The notes: a model not told the origin generated them from the letters alone. Numbered from the stretch's first letter, positions 53,117 through 63,500 are shown. The stretch: DNA of 64,000 nt from Lishizhenia tianjinensis (GCA_943330745.2 CALQIX020000011.1:1-64000); one strand, 5' to 3'. Numbers and translations: made by a program.

Positions 53117-55946
53117 AATTGAACCTGAAGAATGTATCGAGGTATTTGGAGCACGTGAACACAACCTGCAAAATATAGATATTTCCATCCCGAGAAATCA
53201 ATTAGTTGTTTTTACGGGGCTCAGTGGAAGTGGTAAATCTTCGCTAGCATTTGATACCATTTTTGCCGAAGGTCAACGGCGTTATTTAGAAACATTTTCA
53301 GCCTATGCGCGCCAATTTTTAGGCGGTTTGGAACGTCCCGATGTAGATAAAATTGATGGTCTAAGTCCTGTAATTGCTATCGAGCAGAAAACGGTTTCCC
53401 GATCCCCGCGTTCAACAGTTGGAACAATTACTGAAATTTATGATTTTCTGCGATTACTGTACGCTCGAGCAGGTACAGCATTTTCGTATGAAACGAATGA
53501 GGAAATGGTCAAGTATTCTGATGAGCAAATTGTAGATTTGATCATCGAAGCATACGATGGTAAAAAAGTTATTTTTCTTGCTCCAAAAGTAAAAGGAAGA
53601 AAAGGTCATTACCGCGAGTTGTTTGAACAGATTCAACGACAAGGATTTACAAAGGTTCGAGTAGATGGAGTACTTCATGAAATTACCAAGGGAATGAAGT
53701 TGGATCGCTACAAAATCCATGATATTGAAATGGTGGTAGATCGATTATTGATTGATTCCAAAGATCGGAAGAGGCTTTATGAATCAGTTGTAACAGCCAT
53801 GAAACATGGAGGTAAAGCCATGATGATAATGGATTTTGAAACTGAGGAAGTGCGTCATTTTAGTCGCAGTTTGATGTGTCCTACAAGCGGAATTAGTTAT
53901 CCAGACCCTGAACCAAATTTATTTTCGTTTAATTCACCTTACGGAGCTTGTCCAACATGCAGTGGGTTAGGGGAGGTTACTGAAGCGGATATTGATAAAA
54001 TCATCCCAAATACTGCACTTTCTGTTAAAAAAGGTGCACTTGCTCCTTTGGGTGAATACAAGCGCTCGTGGTTTTTTGATAAAATTGATTCTTTTTTGCA
54101 ATTCTACGATTATTCAATTAATACTCCCCTTTCTGATATTTCAGAAGATGTTTTAAAAATTCTATTGTATGGAAACGAGGACATGGAATACCGTGGTAAA
54201 GGACCTCAGTTTAAATTCGAAGGGATCATTAATTTTATGTCGCGTCATGCAGAGGAAAGTACTGCCGGAATTCAGCGTTGGGCGCAGAGTTTTATGAATA
54301 AAAAATTGTGTCCCGAATGTTTTGGAACGCGCCTCAGAAAAGAAGCTCATTTTATTCGAATCGGAAATAAGCACCTAGGCGAATTAGCTGCTATGGATTT
54401 GAGTGAATTAGCGGTTTGGTTTCAAACTGTTGAAAATCATTTTTCGGCGGCACAACTTCAAATTGCGGAGGAAATTCTAAAGGAAATTAAATCACGTTTA
54501 ACTTTTATGCTGGACGTTGGGCTAAACTATTTGACTTTACATCGATCGGCTAGAAGTTTGTCTGGAGGCGAAGCGCAACGAATTAGATTAGCCACACAAA
54601 TCGGAAGTGAACTCATGAATGTGGTGTATGTGTTGGATGAGCCTTCCATTGGTTTGCATCAAAGAGATAATACTCGCTTGATTCGATCCTTGCAGAAATT
54701 ACGGGATACAGGAAATTCAGTGATTGTTGTGGAACATGACAAGGAAATGATTGAATCTGCTGATTGGGTAGTGGAAATTGGACCAGGAGCTGGAAAACAC
54801 GGTGGAAAAATCATTCAAGTGGCAAAACCACACTTATTAGATGCTGCCAATTCACCAACAGCGGCTTACTTGAGGGGTGTTAAATGTATTGAAATCCCAA
54901 CGAAACGCCGCAAAGGAAACGGTTCTTTTATTGAACTGAAAGGAGCAAATGGTCATAATTTGAAAAATGTGAGTGTTGCTATTCCGTTGGGAACGTTAAC
55001 GTGTGTAACTGGCGTATCTGGAAGCGGTAAATCATCTTTGATTACCAATACTTTACTGCCAATTCTTATGCATTACATCTATGATAGCGTAAAGAAACCA
55101 TTGGAATACAAATCAGTTCACGGACTAGAGCATATTGATAAAGTAATTGAAATTGATCAAAGTCCAATTGGTAGAACACCTCGATCTAATCCAGCAACGT
55201 ATACAAAAGTGTTTGATGAAATTCGTTCGTTGTTTGCATCCTTACCAGAGGCTCAGATTAGAGGGTATAAACCCGGTAGATTTTCGTTTAATGTGGCAGG
55301 TGGAAAATGTGAAACGTGCAATGGGGGAGGGTTGAAACAAATCGAAATGAATTTTCTGCCTGATGTATATGTGCAATGTGACGCATGTCAAGGAAAACGA
55401 TATAATCGAGAAACGCTAGAGGTTCGGTTCAAAGGAAAATCCATTTCGGATGTATTGAATATGACCGTTGAGGAAGCTGTGCCATTTTTTGAATCGATTC
55501 CTAAAATTTATCGGGTTTTACAAACGCTTTATTCTGTTGGATTGGGCTACATAACCATAGGACAACCATCTACAACCTTATCTGGGGGAGAAGCGCAACG
55601 CATAAAATTGGCTGCTGAACTAGCGAAAAAAAGTACAGGTAAAACCATCTATTTATTGGATGAACCGTCGACCGGATTGCATTTTGAAGATATCAGTATG
55701 TTGCTGGATGTACTTCAACGATTGGTGGAAGAAGGAAATACGGTTTTGGTAATCGAACACAATTTGGATGTGGTCAAAGTGGCTGATTATGTTATTGATA
55801 TGGGGCCAGAAGGAGGTAAGTTTGGTGGTGAAATCATTGCCAAAGGAACTCCGGAAGAATTGGTTAAGAAATTCAAAAATACCTCCCACACAGCCCATTA
55901 TTTGGAGCAAGAGTTACTTCTAGGCAAAAATCAATCAAACAAATAA
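53097..55946 (+). CDS. uvrA: Excinuclease ABC subunit A
   Basis: A 949-residue UvrA, damage sensor of nucleotide excision repair. Two ABC ATPase halves: Walker A GLSGSGKSSLAFD (~41), signature LSGGEAQRIRLA, and Walker B VYVLDEPSIGLH; second half GVSGSGKSSLI, LSGGEAQRIKLA, YLLDEPSTGLH. The C-terminal zinc site is CETCNGG ... CDACQGK. The other zinc module reads CPTSG ... CPTCSG, with Ser in place of one Cys, a variant I believe is common in this phylum. The start lies inside the preceding gene, implying coupling; the 3' end overlaps fic by 16 bp, convergent. Confidence 0.97.
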   Translation: MQLTPIEIEPEECIEVFGAREHNLQNIDISIPRNQLVVFTGLSGSGKSSLAFDTIFAEGQRRYLETFSAYARQFLGGLERPDVDKIDGLSPVIAIEQKTVSRSPRSTVGTITEIYDFLRLLYARAGTAFSYETNEEMVKYSDEQIVDLIIEAYDGKKVIFLAPKVKGRKGHYRELFEQIQRQGFTKVRVDGVLHEITKGMKLDRYKIHDIEMVVDRLLIDSKDRKRLYESVVTAMKHGGKAMMIMDFETEEVRHFSRSLMCPTSGISYPDPEPNLFSFNSPYGACPTCSGLGEVTEADIDKIIPNTALSVKKGALAPLGEYKRSWFFDKIDSFLQFYDYSINTPLSDISEDVLKILLYGNEDMEYRGKGPQFKFEGIINFMSRHAEESTAGIQRWAQSFMNKKLCPECFGTRLRKEAHFIRIGNKHLGELAAMDLSELAVWFQTVENHFSAAQLQIAEEILKEIKSRLTFMLDVGLNYLTLHRSARSLSGGEAQRIRLATQIGSELMNVVYVLDEPSIGLHQRDNTRLIRSLQKLRDTGNSVIVVEHDKEMIESADWVVEIGPGAGKHGGKIIQVAKPHLLDAANSPTAAYLRGVKCIEIPTKRRKGNGSFIELKGANGHNLKNVSVAIPLGTLTCVTGVSGSGKSSLITNTLLPILMHYIYDSVKKPLEYKSVHGLEHIDKVIEIDQSPIGRTPRSNPATYTKVFDEIRSLFASLPEAQIRGYKPGRFSFNVAGGKCETCNGGGLKQIEMNFLPDVYVQCDACQGKRYNRETLEVRFKGKSISDVLNMTVEEAVPFFESIPKIYRVLQTLYSVGLGYITIGQPSTTLSGGEAQRIKLAAELAKKSTGKTIYLLDEPSTGLHFEDISMLLDVLQRLVEEGNTVLVIEHNLDVVKVADYVIDMGPEGGKFGGEIIAKGTPEELVKKFKNTSHTAHYLEQELLLGKNQSNK

Positions 55947-57052
55947 ATATACTTTCGAAAAGCAAAAATTCGATTGCGTTGAGAATTGGTTATTTCCTCC
56001 AGTATTCCCATTTTCTCTAAATCAGCGATTAATTTGTAGGATGTAACATTAGATTTACCGATTAATTCTTCAACCTTGGTTACATCGATGATTGGGTGCG
56101 TATACAAGAAATTGAGAATAATCAAAGCGTCATCTGCTCTGCCTTTTAATGTTTTGATTTCAATTTCAACTTCTTGTTTCAATTTCAAAATGGCATCCAA
56201 AGTACTCACTCCTTGTTGAGCTGTTTCAATAATTCCAGCTAGAAAAAACTTCAACCATTGCACCAAATCATTATTCAAACGGGCGCGCATGAGGTTGTCG
56301 TAATACAACATACGATGTTTTTCAAAAAAATCAGACAGGTATAGAACAGGCTGTTTCAGAATGTTCTTATTAACCAAGTACAAAGTAATTAAAAGTCTTC
56401 CTACGCGACCATTTCCATCCAAAAAGGGGTGAATGGTTTCAAATTGATAATGAATAATTCCAATTTTTAGTAAATCAGGTAAATGATTTAGTTCATCGTT
56501 GGCAAATTGTTCCAAATCAGACATCAGATTACCAATCGCAGTATGCACGGGGGGAACAAATACGGCATCTGCTAAAGTCGCACCACCAATCCAATTTTGT
56601 GATTTTCTGAATTCACCGGGTTGTTTGGTGTTTCCTCTAACTCCGGTTAAAAGCGTTTTGTGCGTTTTTCGAATGAGTCTTGAAGAGAATGGTAACTCTT
56701 TCAGCATTTCAACGGCCTGATTCATTGCTTGAATGTAGTTTTGAACTTCTTCCCAATCATTTCGTTTTTCATTAGATACCTCTGCTTCACGCAAAAAAGA
56801 TTCTTCTACATTGGTTTGCGTTCCTTCAATTTTTGAGGATAAGGTGGCTTCCTTGGCTATGTGCATTTGAATGAACAAATCAATGTTTACGTAATTGGAA
56901 TACATATCCAATCGGCCAATGTATCGATCTGCCTTACTGAGAAGGTTCATTAATTCCAAGTCAGTCACATTCCACGTGCGATTGATGTTTCCGGGCTCGA
57001 AACTTGAATAATATCCTTGACTAATGTATTTTCCTGCTTGAAATTGATTCAT
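55931..57052 (-). CDS. Fic-domain protein with N-terminal inhibitory motif and C-terminal winged helix
   Basis: A 373-residue probable AMP-transferase. The N-terminal helix contains the class II inhibitory motif LSSKIEGTQTN (~70, S-x-x-x-E-G/N). The Fic core holds the active-site HPFLDGNGRVGRLLI (~210) and the flap region before it. The C-terminal ~70 residues form a winged-helix (VEELIGKSNVTSYKLIADLE). Family members AMPylate or otherwise modify proteins; some also act as antitoxin-like regulators. A palindromic operator sits just upstream, so self-regulation through the winged helix is likely. Confidence 0.9.
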   Translation of the reverse strand: MNQFQAGKYISQGYYSSFEPGNINRTWNVTDLELMNLLSKADRYIGRLDMYSNYVNIDLFIQMHIAKEATLSSKIEGTQTNVEESFLREAEVSNEKRNDWEEVQNYIQAMNQAVEMLKELPFSSRLIRKTHKTLLTGVRGNTKQPGEFRKSQNWIGGATLADAVFVPPVHTAIGNLMSDLEQFANDELNHLPDLLKIGIIHYQFETIHPFLDGNGRVGRLLITLYLVNKNILKQPVLYLSDFFEKHRMLYYDNLMRARLNNDLVQWLKFFLAGIIETAQQGVSTLDAILKLKQEVEIEIKTLKGRADDALIILNFLYTHPIIDVTKVEELIGKSNVTSYKLIADLEKMGILEEITNSQRNRIFAFRKYIYLFD

Positions 57053-57063
57053 GATTTTTTTCC

Positions 57064-57095
57064 TTAACTAAAATAGTTATTAGTTAACAAAAATA
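57064..57095 (-). promoter_or_regulatory. Promoter and operator of the fic gene
   Basis: TTAACTAA (57064-57071) and TTAGTTAA (57080-57087) form a perfect inverted repeat with an 8-bp centre. The -7 box TATTTTTG lies at 57088-57095 on the minus strand, directly next to it, so a protein bound at the palindrome would block transcription. Palindrome lies 12 bp before the start codon. Confidence 0.6.
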
Positions 57096-57175
57096 CTAAA
57101 AAACTTAAATAAAAACATGTTATTTAATAAAAATACATAAAAACTTAATTAGTCGTTGATTTAGTTAAGCTTTTC

Positions 57176-59200
57176 TTAATCCAAATACAAGACCCTTCCT
57201 TTTTCGTAATCAACTGAATATCCAAATTGATAGATTTGAGAATTCCCAACAGGCAAGGTAAGTTTCCAGGTAATGATTCCAGTTTCCTCATTTAATTCTC
57301 CATTAATCAGTTCATTACGTTTTACTTTGATATCATTATTTGTACTGATTGGAAATTGGTCTTTCACAATAATAGGAATCAGTGCTCCGCCATTGTTTCT
57401 AATTTTGATTTCCCAAGTGGCATCGTATTTTTGACGTGATCCTAATACTTTATTACTGCTCTTATCCTTCACTTTTATTCGTTCAATACTGATTTTTGAA
57501 TCTTTTCCAAACGAAAAAGATAGCGTGTCTTTCGTTGAATTAATATCAATGTAGGATTTTCCGATGTACGTTCCATCAAAATAAATATTGGATTCACCGC
57601 TTAATAAATTCAATTTTTCCCACCCCGTTACTTGTGCGGCTAAAAATACAGCTGGATCAATTTTGGGAGCTGTATGGTATTCATAATCTGCTTTCAGTTC
57701 AAAATTGTCTATTTGCACTCTATGGTCCATTCCATCTGTCGGAATAGTCATTTTAGATTGAATACGGTATTCTACACGTAGGTCTTTTTTCACTACCTCA
57801 GCTTGGACATAGTTTGCTTTTTGTTGTACCTTATCCCCGTCAACAAATAGATAGTTATCTTTCCCTCGGCTTCCTCTAATTTGAATTGTTTCAAGATTTT
57901 TTTCTTGGGCATTAATTTTAAAAATCCCGCCTGAAATACCTCCGTAATTTGCAGGAACTCCACCCGTAATTACTCTTATGCTATCTGCTCTTCCTTCAAA
58001 GTCCCAATTGTAAGTTGTTGCTCCATTTGCCCATCCTGAACTCAATACGAGTTCCTCTGATTTCATAAAAAACTTGATATAAGGAGATTGAATAGCTACG
58101 GTTTGTGGTGCATAGCCAACGAAGGATGCGAGGAGGTATTTTTCATTTTTCGGAACAGTTACCGTGAATTTACCATCCACATCTGTTACTACACCAATTG
58201 TCGGGTTTGAAGGAAAAGATACTTTGGTAAACGGCATTGCCTCGCCGGTAGATGCATCAATCACTTCTCCTGTTACTTTCTCTCCAGAATAATCTATTTC
58301 AGGCAATACCCTGGTTCGTTGTTGGGTTGCTTGTCTGTAATTATTATAATAGATATACCAAGGTTGCAATTCAGGTTCTTTGGAGTTTTCATAGGGATCG
58401 TTGGTGGATAATACCATGTCCACATTTTTCCATTCTAGTCCAGTGTTTTGTGAAACTAAAGCTTTTGCCTCCAATTTGATGGGTTTCCCAATGCCTTCGC
58501 TGCGCATGTCATAATAGGGTTTCCAGCTTGCATTTGGACTGATATAATTGAAAGTAAAAGTGGCGTCTGTTGCTTTTTCAACATCTACCTCTACAACAAT
58601 TTCAGAATAGTTGATGACTGGTTTACTGCGTTGAGAAACAATTTCTTGCTCCAATTTATTTAGGTCTTTGGTTACCTTTTCCAACTCATCGCGGATGGCA
58701 CTTTGACGCACCGTAATTTCTGTCAATTTTTGATGCATGAAGGTAAAAGCATCCTTTAACTCCGTCATTTTAATACCTTCATTCAAGCCCTTTAATTCAC
58801 GATTTCGCATAATTAAATCTTTGTCCAAAGTAAGAATGTCAAACTCACTGCGCAAGTCATTTTCTTTTTTTTCCAATACTTTACGTTGTGCGTTTAGTTC
58901 ATTCATTTTATCGTTGGATATACGGATATCTTCGTAGTTTTTTCTCGTACGAACGGATAGTATAGTTAAATCACCTGTTGCCTTCACTTGAACCGTATTC
59001 GCATCTAAAAAATCGGTGAGTTTGGTAAAAACGAGTTCTTGTTTTCCTTTACTCAAACTTTTGTTCGCTTGATGTTCAACCTGAGCCCCCAAAAAGAAAA
59101 CGGTTACTTTTGATAAATCGGATGAAATGGCAACTTCTTTTTGTCCAATAATCGTAAAACAAAAAAAGAATGCAAAGAGTGGAAATGCTATTTTAGTCAT
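57176..59200 (-). CDS. DUF4139/DUF4140 (MuiA-like) protein, paralogue 1, with permuted TonB-plug-like insert
   Basis: A 674-residue exported protein; signal peptide ending TIIGQ. DUF4140 region (~25-125: KVTVFFLGAQVEHQAN), coiled coil (~95-195), DUF4139 domain from ~205 to the end. A CarboxypepD_reg domain (~315-375: GEVIDASTGEAMPFTKVSFP) is inserted in the DUF4139 domain. After it an 80-residue insert has SIRVITGGVPANYGGISGG and then IQIRGSRGKDNYLFVDG, motifs of TonB receptor plugs but in reversed order. Most diverged of the three paralogues. Function unknown; presumably periplasmic or at the outer membrane. Confidence 0.8.
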   Translation of the reverse strand: MTKIAFPLFAFFFCFTIIGQKEVAISSDLSKVTVFFLGAQVEHQANKSLSKGKQELVFTKLTDFLDANTVQVKATGDLTILSVRTRKNYEDIRISNDKMNELNAQRKVLEKKENDLRSEFDILTLDKDLIMRNRELKGLNEGIKMTELKDAFTFMHQKLTEITVRQSAIRDELEKVTKDLNKLEQEIVSQRSKPVINYSEIVVEVDVEKATDATFTFNYISPNASWKPYYDMRSEGIGKPIKLEAKALVSQNTGLEWKNVDMVLSTNDPYENSKEPELQPWYIYYNNYRQATQQRTRVLPEIDYSGEKVTGEVIDASTGEAMPFTKVSFPSNPTIGVVTDVDGKFTVTVPKNEKYLLASFVGYAPQTVAIQSPYIKFFMKSEELVLSSGWANGATTYNWDFEGRADSIRVITGGVPANYGGISGGIFKINAQEKNLETIQIRGSRGKDNYLFVDGDKVQQKANYVQAEVVKKDLRVEYRIQSKMTIPTDGMDHRVQIDNFELKADYEYHTAPKIDPAVFLAAQVTGWEKLNLLSGESNIYFDGTYIGKSYIDINSTKDTLSFSFGKDSKISIERIKVKDKSSNKVLGSRQKYDATWEIKIRNNGGALIPIIVKDQFPISTNNDIKVKRNELINGELNEETGIITWKLTLPVGNSQIYQFGYSVDYEKGRVLYLD

Positions 59201-59205
59201 AATAC

Positions 59206-61197
59206 TTATTCTAAATAAAGTGTGTATCCTTTCTGATAATCAACGGTGTATCCAAATTGTAGGTTCTGGCTTCCACCTAAAGGAAGGTTAAGTTTCCAGA
59301 CAAGAATTCCGGTTTTTTCAGTTAACTGTGCTGTTCCAAATTCACCATTTCGAACTTTAATATCGTTGTTCGTGCTAATTGGAAATTGATCTTTGACAAT
59401 GATTGGAATTGAAGCACCACCGTTGTTACGCATGCGAATTTCCCAAGTAACTTCGTATTTTTGTCGTGAACCCAGTACTTTGTTGCTGCTTTTGTCTTTT
59501 AGTTTAGTGCGTTCAACGATCACTTTCGAATCTTTTCCGAATGAAAAGGAGAGTGTGTCTTTCGTAGAATTTACGTCAATATAGGATTTTCCGATGTAGG
59601 TTCCATCAAAATAAATATTGGATTCACCACTCAATAAATTCAGTTTTTCCCATCCGGTAACTTGCGCTGCTAAAAATACTGCTGGATCAATTTTAGGTGC
59701 GGTATGGTATTCATAAGAGGCGTCCAAATCAAAATTCGCAATTTGTACACGATGATCCATGCCATCTGTTGGAATAGACATTTTGGATTGAATCTGGTAT
59801 TCCATTCGTAAATCTTTTTTTATCACCTGTGTTTGGACGTATTGTGCTTTTCTATCTTCTGATTTGCTCACTTCATCGTATGCAGAGGCATACGCTTTAT
59901 TTTTAGCTTTATACTTCTTTTTTCCTAAAGTACTTGCAATTCCATCTGCGCTTCTAACGGGTAACCTAGAAATATCCTCTCTTGTAATGGTTTGTCCATA
60001 ACTTCCTTTATCTTGAAGAACAACTACCTCTTCCAATTCTACTTCATTTGCCACCATAAAGAATTTTAAATACGGAGCATCGATGGATAGAGTAGAGGAT
60101 TGATATCCAACAAACGAAGCAATGATTTGTCGCTCATTTCGAGGAACGGAAACAGAGAATTTTCCATCTACGTCTGTGATAACCCCAATACTTGGGTTAG
60201 AAGGAAAGGAGATTTTAGTAAACGGCATCGGTTCTCCTGTATTAGCATCAATCACTTCCCCTTGAATTTTTTCTCCTGAGTAATCAACGGTTGGTAAATT
60301 GCGTTGCGTTTGGTATTTCTGTTGCGGATAGTTGTTGTAATTGATGTACCATGGCGCGATTATCGGTTCCTTTGAGTTTTCATAAGGGTCGTTCGTTGAT
60401 AAAACCATGTCCACATTTTTCCATTCAATTCCGGTGTTTTGTGATACCAAAGCTTTTGCCTCCAATTTGATCGGTTTGCCAATCCCATCACTTCGCATGT
60501 CATAATAAGGTTTCCAAGATGCTTTGGGAGAAATGTAATTGAAGAAAAATGAAGCGTCTGTTTCTTTTTCCACGTCAATTTCCACCACGATTTCCGTGTA
60601 ATTTATCACGGGTTTGCTGCGCTGAGACAAAATTTCTTGCTCCAACTTATTCATTTCTTTAGTCAATTTTTCCAATTCATCGTAGATAGCACTTTCACGT
60701 ACCGTGATTTCATTCATTTTTTGGTGCATGAAGGCATAGGCTTCTTTGAGTTCTATCATACTGATTCCCTTGTCTTGACCTTTCAAATCGCGGTTACGCA
60801 TCAAAAGTTCTTTGTCAAGCTCAAGGATTTCGTATTCGTCACGCAAGGCAATTTCTTTTTTCTCCAGCACCAATCGTTGCGCATTTAGGGCATCCATTTT
60901 ATCATTTGAAATGCGAATATCCTCGAAATTTTTTCGTGTACGAACAGAAAGTATGGTTAAGTCTCCATTGGCTTTCACTTGAACGGTATTGGGGTCTAAG
61001 AAGTCTGTCAATTTGGTAAAGACCACCTCTTGTTTCCCTTTTTTGAGTTGGGCGTTCGCCTGATGTTCTACTTGAGCCCCTAAGAAAAATACAGTTACTT
61101 TTTTAAGGTCTGATGGTAGAGGAACTTCTTTTTCTTTTTGGGCGAAAACTGAAAAATTCAGTAAGCCAATAATTAATGATAATTGAATTTTTTTCAT
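59206..61197 (-). CDS. DUF4139/DUF4140 (MuiA-like) protein, paralogue 2
   Basis: A 663-residue protein with the same order of domains as paralogue 1: signal peptide (ending FAQ), DUF4140, coiled coil, DUF4139 interrupted by a CarboxypepD_reg domain. N- and C-terminal parts are almost identical to paralogue 3, down to the nucleotide. The variable insert (nucleotides ~59835-60055) holds EEVVVLQDKGSYGQTI and TREDISRLPVRSADGIAST, a TonB plug start, then a Lys/Ala-rich part. Separated by 5-6 bp from its neighbours, so all three form one operon. Confidence 0.8.
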   Translation of the reverse strand: MKKIQLSLIIGLLNFSVFAQKEKEVPLPSDLKKVTVFFLGAQVEHQANAQLKKGKQEVVFTKLTDFLDPNTVQVKANGDLTILSVRTRKNFEDIRISNDKMDALNAQRLVLEKKEIALRDEYEILELDKELLMRNRDLKGQDKGISMIELKEAYAFMHQKMNEITVRESAIYDELEKLTKEMNKLEQEILSQRSKPVINYTEIVVEIDVEKETDASFFFNYISPKASWKPYYDMRSDGIGKPIKLEAKALVSQNTGIEWKNVDMVLSTNDPYENSKEPIIAPWYINYNNYPQQKYQTQRNLPTVDYSGEKIQGEVIDANTGEPMPFTKISFPSNPSIGVITDVDGKFSVSVPRNERQIIASFVGYQSSTLSIDAPYLKFFMVANEVELEEVVVLQDKGSYGQTITREDISRLPVRSADGIASTLGKKKYKAKNKAYASAYDEVSKSEDRKAQYVQTQVIKKDLRMEYQIQSKMSIPTDGMDHRVQIANFDLDASYEYHTAPKIDPAVFLAAQVTGWEKLNLLSGESNIYFDGTYIGKSYIDVNSTKDTLSFSFGKDSKVIVERTKLKDKSSNKVLGSRQKYEVTWEIRMRNNGGASIPIIVKDQFPISTNNDIKVRNGEFGTAQLTEKTGILVWKLNLPLGGSQNLQFGYTVDYQKGYTLYLE

Positions 61198-61203
61198 AAA
61201 TTT

Positions 61204-63192
61204 TTATTCTAAATAAAGTGTGTATCCTTTTTGATAATCAACGGTGTATCCAAATTGTAGGTTCTGACTTCCACCTAACGGAAGGTTAAGTTTCCAGACA
61301 AGAATTCCGGTTTTTTCTGTTAACTGAGCTGTTCCAAATTCACCATTTCGAACTTTAATATCGTTGTTTGTGCTAATTGGAAATTGATCTTTTACAATGA
61401 TTGGAACTGCAGCACCACCGTTGTTACGCATGCGAATTTCCCAAGTAACTTCGTATTTTTGTCTTGAACCAAGTACTTTGTTGCTGCTTTTGTCTTTTAC
61501 TTTGGTGCGCTCAACTATCACTTTCGAATCTTTTCCGAATGAAAAGGATAGTGTGTCTTTCGTAGAATTTACATCAATATAGGATTTTCCGATGTAGGTT
61601 CCATCAAAATAGATATTGGATTCACCGCTCAGTAAATTCAGTTTTTCCCAACCGGTTACTTGAGCAGCTAAAAATACAGCTGGATCAATTTTAGGTGCCG
61701 TGTGGTATTCATAAGAGGCGTCCAAATCAAAATTCGCAATTTGTACGCGATGATCCATGCCATCTGTTGGTATAGACATTTTGGATTGAATCTGGTATTC
61801 CATGCGTAAATCTTTTTTTACTACTTGAGATTTAGCATAATCAGCTTTACCATCAAACGATATTTTTTCATTGTCTTCCTCTCTAAAGCGAGGACTATTT
61901 ACGGTTCTGAACTTTTTTGTTTTTTTGGTTGTATACCTATTGGAGGATAGTATTTTAACCCCTGAAACTTGTTTCAGCATTTGGTCATCTATTCCAAATT
62001 CAACGGGTTCTTCTGTAACCGATATTTCAGATAAATCAATTGCATTTGCCACCATAAAGAATTTCAAATATGGAGTATTGATGGATAGAGTAGAGGATTG
62101 ATATCCAACAAACGAAGCAATGATTTGTCGCTCATTTCGAGGAACGGTAACTGAGAATTTTCCATCCACGTCTGTAATAACTCCAATACTTGGGTTAGAT
62201 GGGAAAGAGATTTTGGTAAATGGCATCGGTTCACCGGTATTGGCATCGATTACTTCCCCTTGAATTTTTTCTCCTGAGTAATCAACGGTTGGTAAATTGC
62301 GTTGTGTTTGGTATTTCTGTTGTGGATAGTTGTTGTAATTGATGTACCATGGCGCGATTATCGGTTCCTTTGAGTTTTCATAAGGGTCGTTCGTTGATAA
62401 AACCATGTCCACATTTTCCCATTCAATTCCGGTGTTTTGTGAAACCAAAGCTTTTGCTTCCAATTTGATCGGTTTGCCAATCCCATCACTGCGCATGTCA
62501 TAATAAGGTTTCCAAGAGGCTTTGGGAGAAATGTAATTGAAGAAAAATGAAGCGTCTGTTTCTTTTTCCACGTTAATTTCTACCACGATTTCCGTGTAAT
62601 TTATCACGGGTTTACTGCGTTGAGACAAAATTTCTTGCTCCAACTTATTCATTTCCTTGGTCAATTTTTCCAATTCATCGTAGATAGCACTTTCACGTAC
62701 CGTGATTTCGTTCATTTTTTGATGCATGAAGGCATATGCCTCCTTCAATTCAATCATACTGATTCCCTTGTCTTGACCTTTCAAATCGCGGTTACGCATC
62801 AAAAGTTCTTTGTCAAGCTCGAGGATTTCGTATTCGTCACGCAAGGCAATTTCTTTTTTCTCCAGCACTAATCGTTGCGCATTCAGGGCATCCATTTTAT
62901 CGTTTGAAATGCGAATATCCTCGAAATTTTTTCGTGTACGAACAGAAAGAATGGTTAAGTCTCCATTGGCTTTCACTTGAACGGTATTTGGGTCTAAGAA
63001 GTCTGTCAATTTGGTAAATATCACTTCTTGTTTACCTTTTTTGAGTTGGGTGTTCGCTTGATGTTCAACCTGAGCTCCTAAGAAAAATACAGTTACTTTT
63101 TTAAGGTCTGAGGGTAGAGGAACTTCTTTTTCTTTTTGGGCGAATAAACCACTGATAATCAAGATAAAAGAAGCCGATAAGAAATAGTTCAT
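61204..63192 (-). CDS. DUF4139/DUF4140 (MuiA-like) protein, paralogue 3
   Basis: A 662-residue protein, first gene of the triplet. Signal peptide ending GLFAQ; same domain order as paralogue 2, to which it is nearly identical except for the insert (nucleotides ~61820-62055), which here reads ISVTEEPVEFGIDDQMLKQV, VKILSSNRYTTKKTKKFRTV, a weaker plug-like part. The pattern suggests recent duplication with gene conversion of the flanks and divergence of the insert. Confidence 0.8.
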   Translation of the reverse strand: MNYFLSASFILIISGLFAQKEKEVPLPSDLKKVTVFFLGAQVEHQANTQLKKGKQEVIFTKLTDFLDPNTVQVKANGDLTILSVRTRKNFEDIRISNDKMDALNAQRLVLEKKEIALRDEYEILELDKELLMRNRDLKGQDKGISMIELKEAYAFMHQKMNEITVRESAIYDELEKLTKEMNKLEQEILSQRSKPVINYTEIVVEINVEKETDASFFFNYISPKASWKPYYDMRSDGIGKPIKLEAKALVSQNTGIEWENVDMVLSTNDPYENSKEPIIAPWYINYNNYPQQKYQTQRNLPTVDYSGEKIQGEVIDANTGEPMPFTKISFPSNPSIGVITDVDGKFSVTVPRNERQIIASFVGYQSSTLSINTPYLKFFMVANAIDLSEISVTEEPVEFGIDDQMLKQVSGVKILSSNRYTTKKTKKFRTVNSPRFREEDNEKISFDGKADYAKSQVVKKDLRMEYQIQSKMSIPTDGMDHRVQIANFDLDASYEYHTAPKIDPAVFLAAQVTGWEKLNLLSGESNIYFDGTYIGKSYIDVNSTKDTLSFSFGKDSKVIVERTKVKDKSSNKVLGSRQKYEVTWEIRMRNNGGAAVPIIVKDQFPISTNNDIKVRNGEFGTAQLTEKTGILVWKLNLPLGGSQNLQFGYTVDYQKGYTLYLE

Positions 63193-63500
63193 AAAGTGTT
63201 AAAATTAAAAGTGGTTCCGAATTATATTTTTCAGAATACACCGTGCATACATGTAAGATGTGAAAACGTTCAAAATTCCATAATATTGGGTGTTTTATTT
63301 TCTTTAAAACTTCACTACCCCTCTATTCTTCTCGGATTTTTCAGCAACAAACCTCTTCTATAGAAAAGAAAATCAAATTTAATTACATTTTTTCGGTTTA
63401 TTTCATGAACGCATGGAATACTTAAAAAAGAAATATTATTGATTAAAAATTAATCTATATTTTGATTATTTTTTCGTATATTTAATTAAAAACTGAATGT
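63193..63500. other. Divergent intergenic region
   Basis: No gene is seen in these 308 bp, which must contain the promoters of the DUF4139 triplet (minus) and the KilA-N gene (plus). AT content rises strongly before 63500 (TTTTGATTATTTTTTCG). I find no clear operator. Confidence 0.45.
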
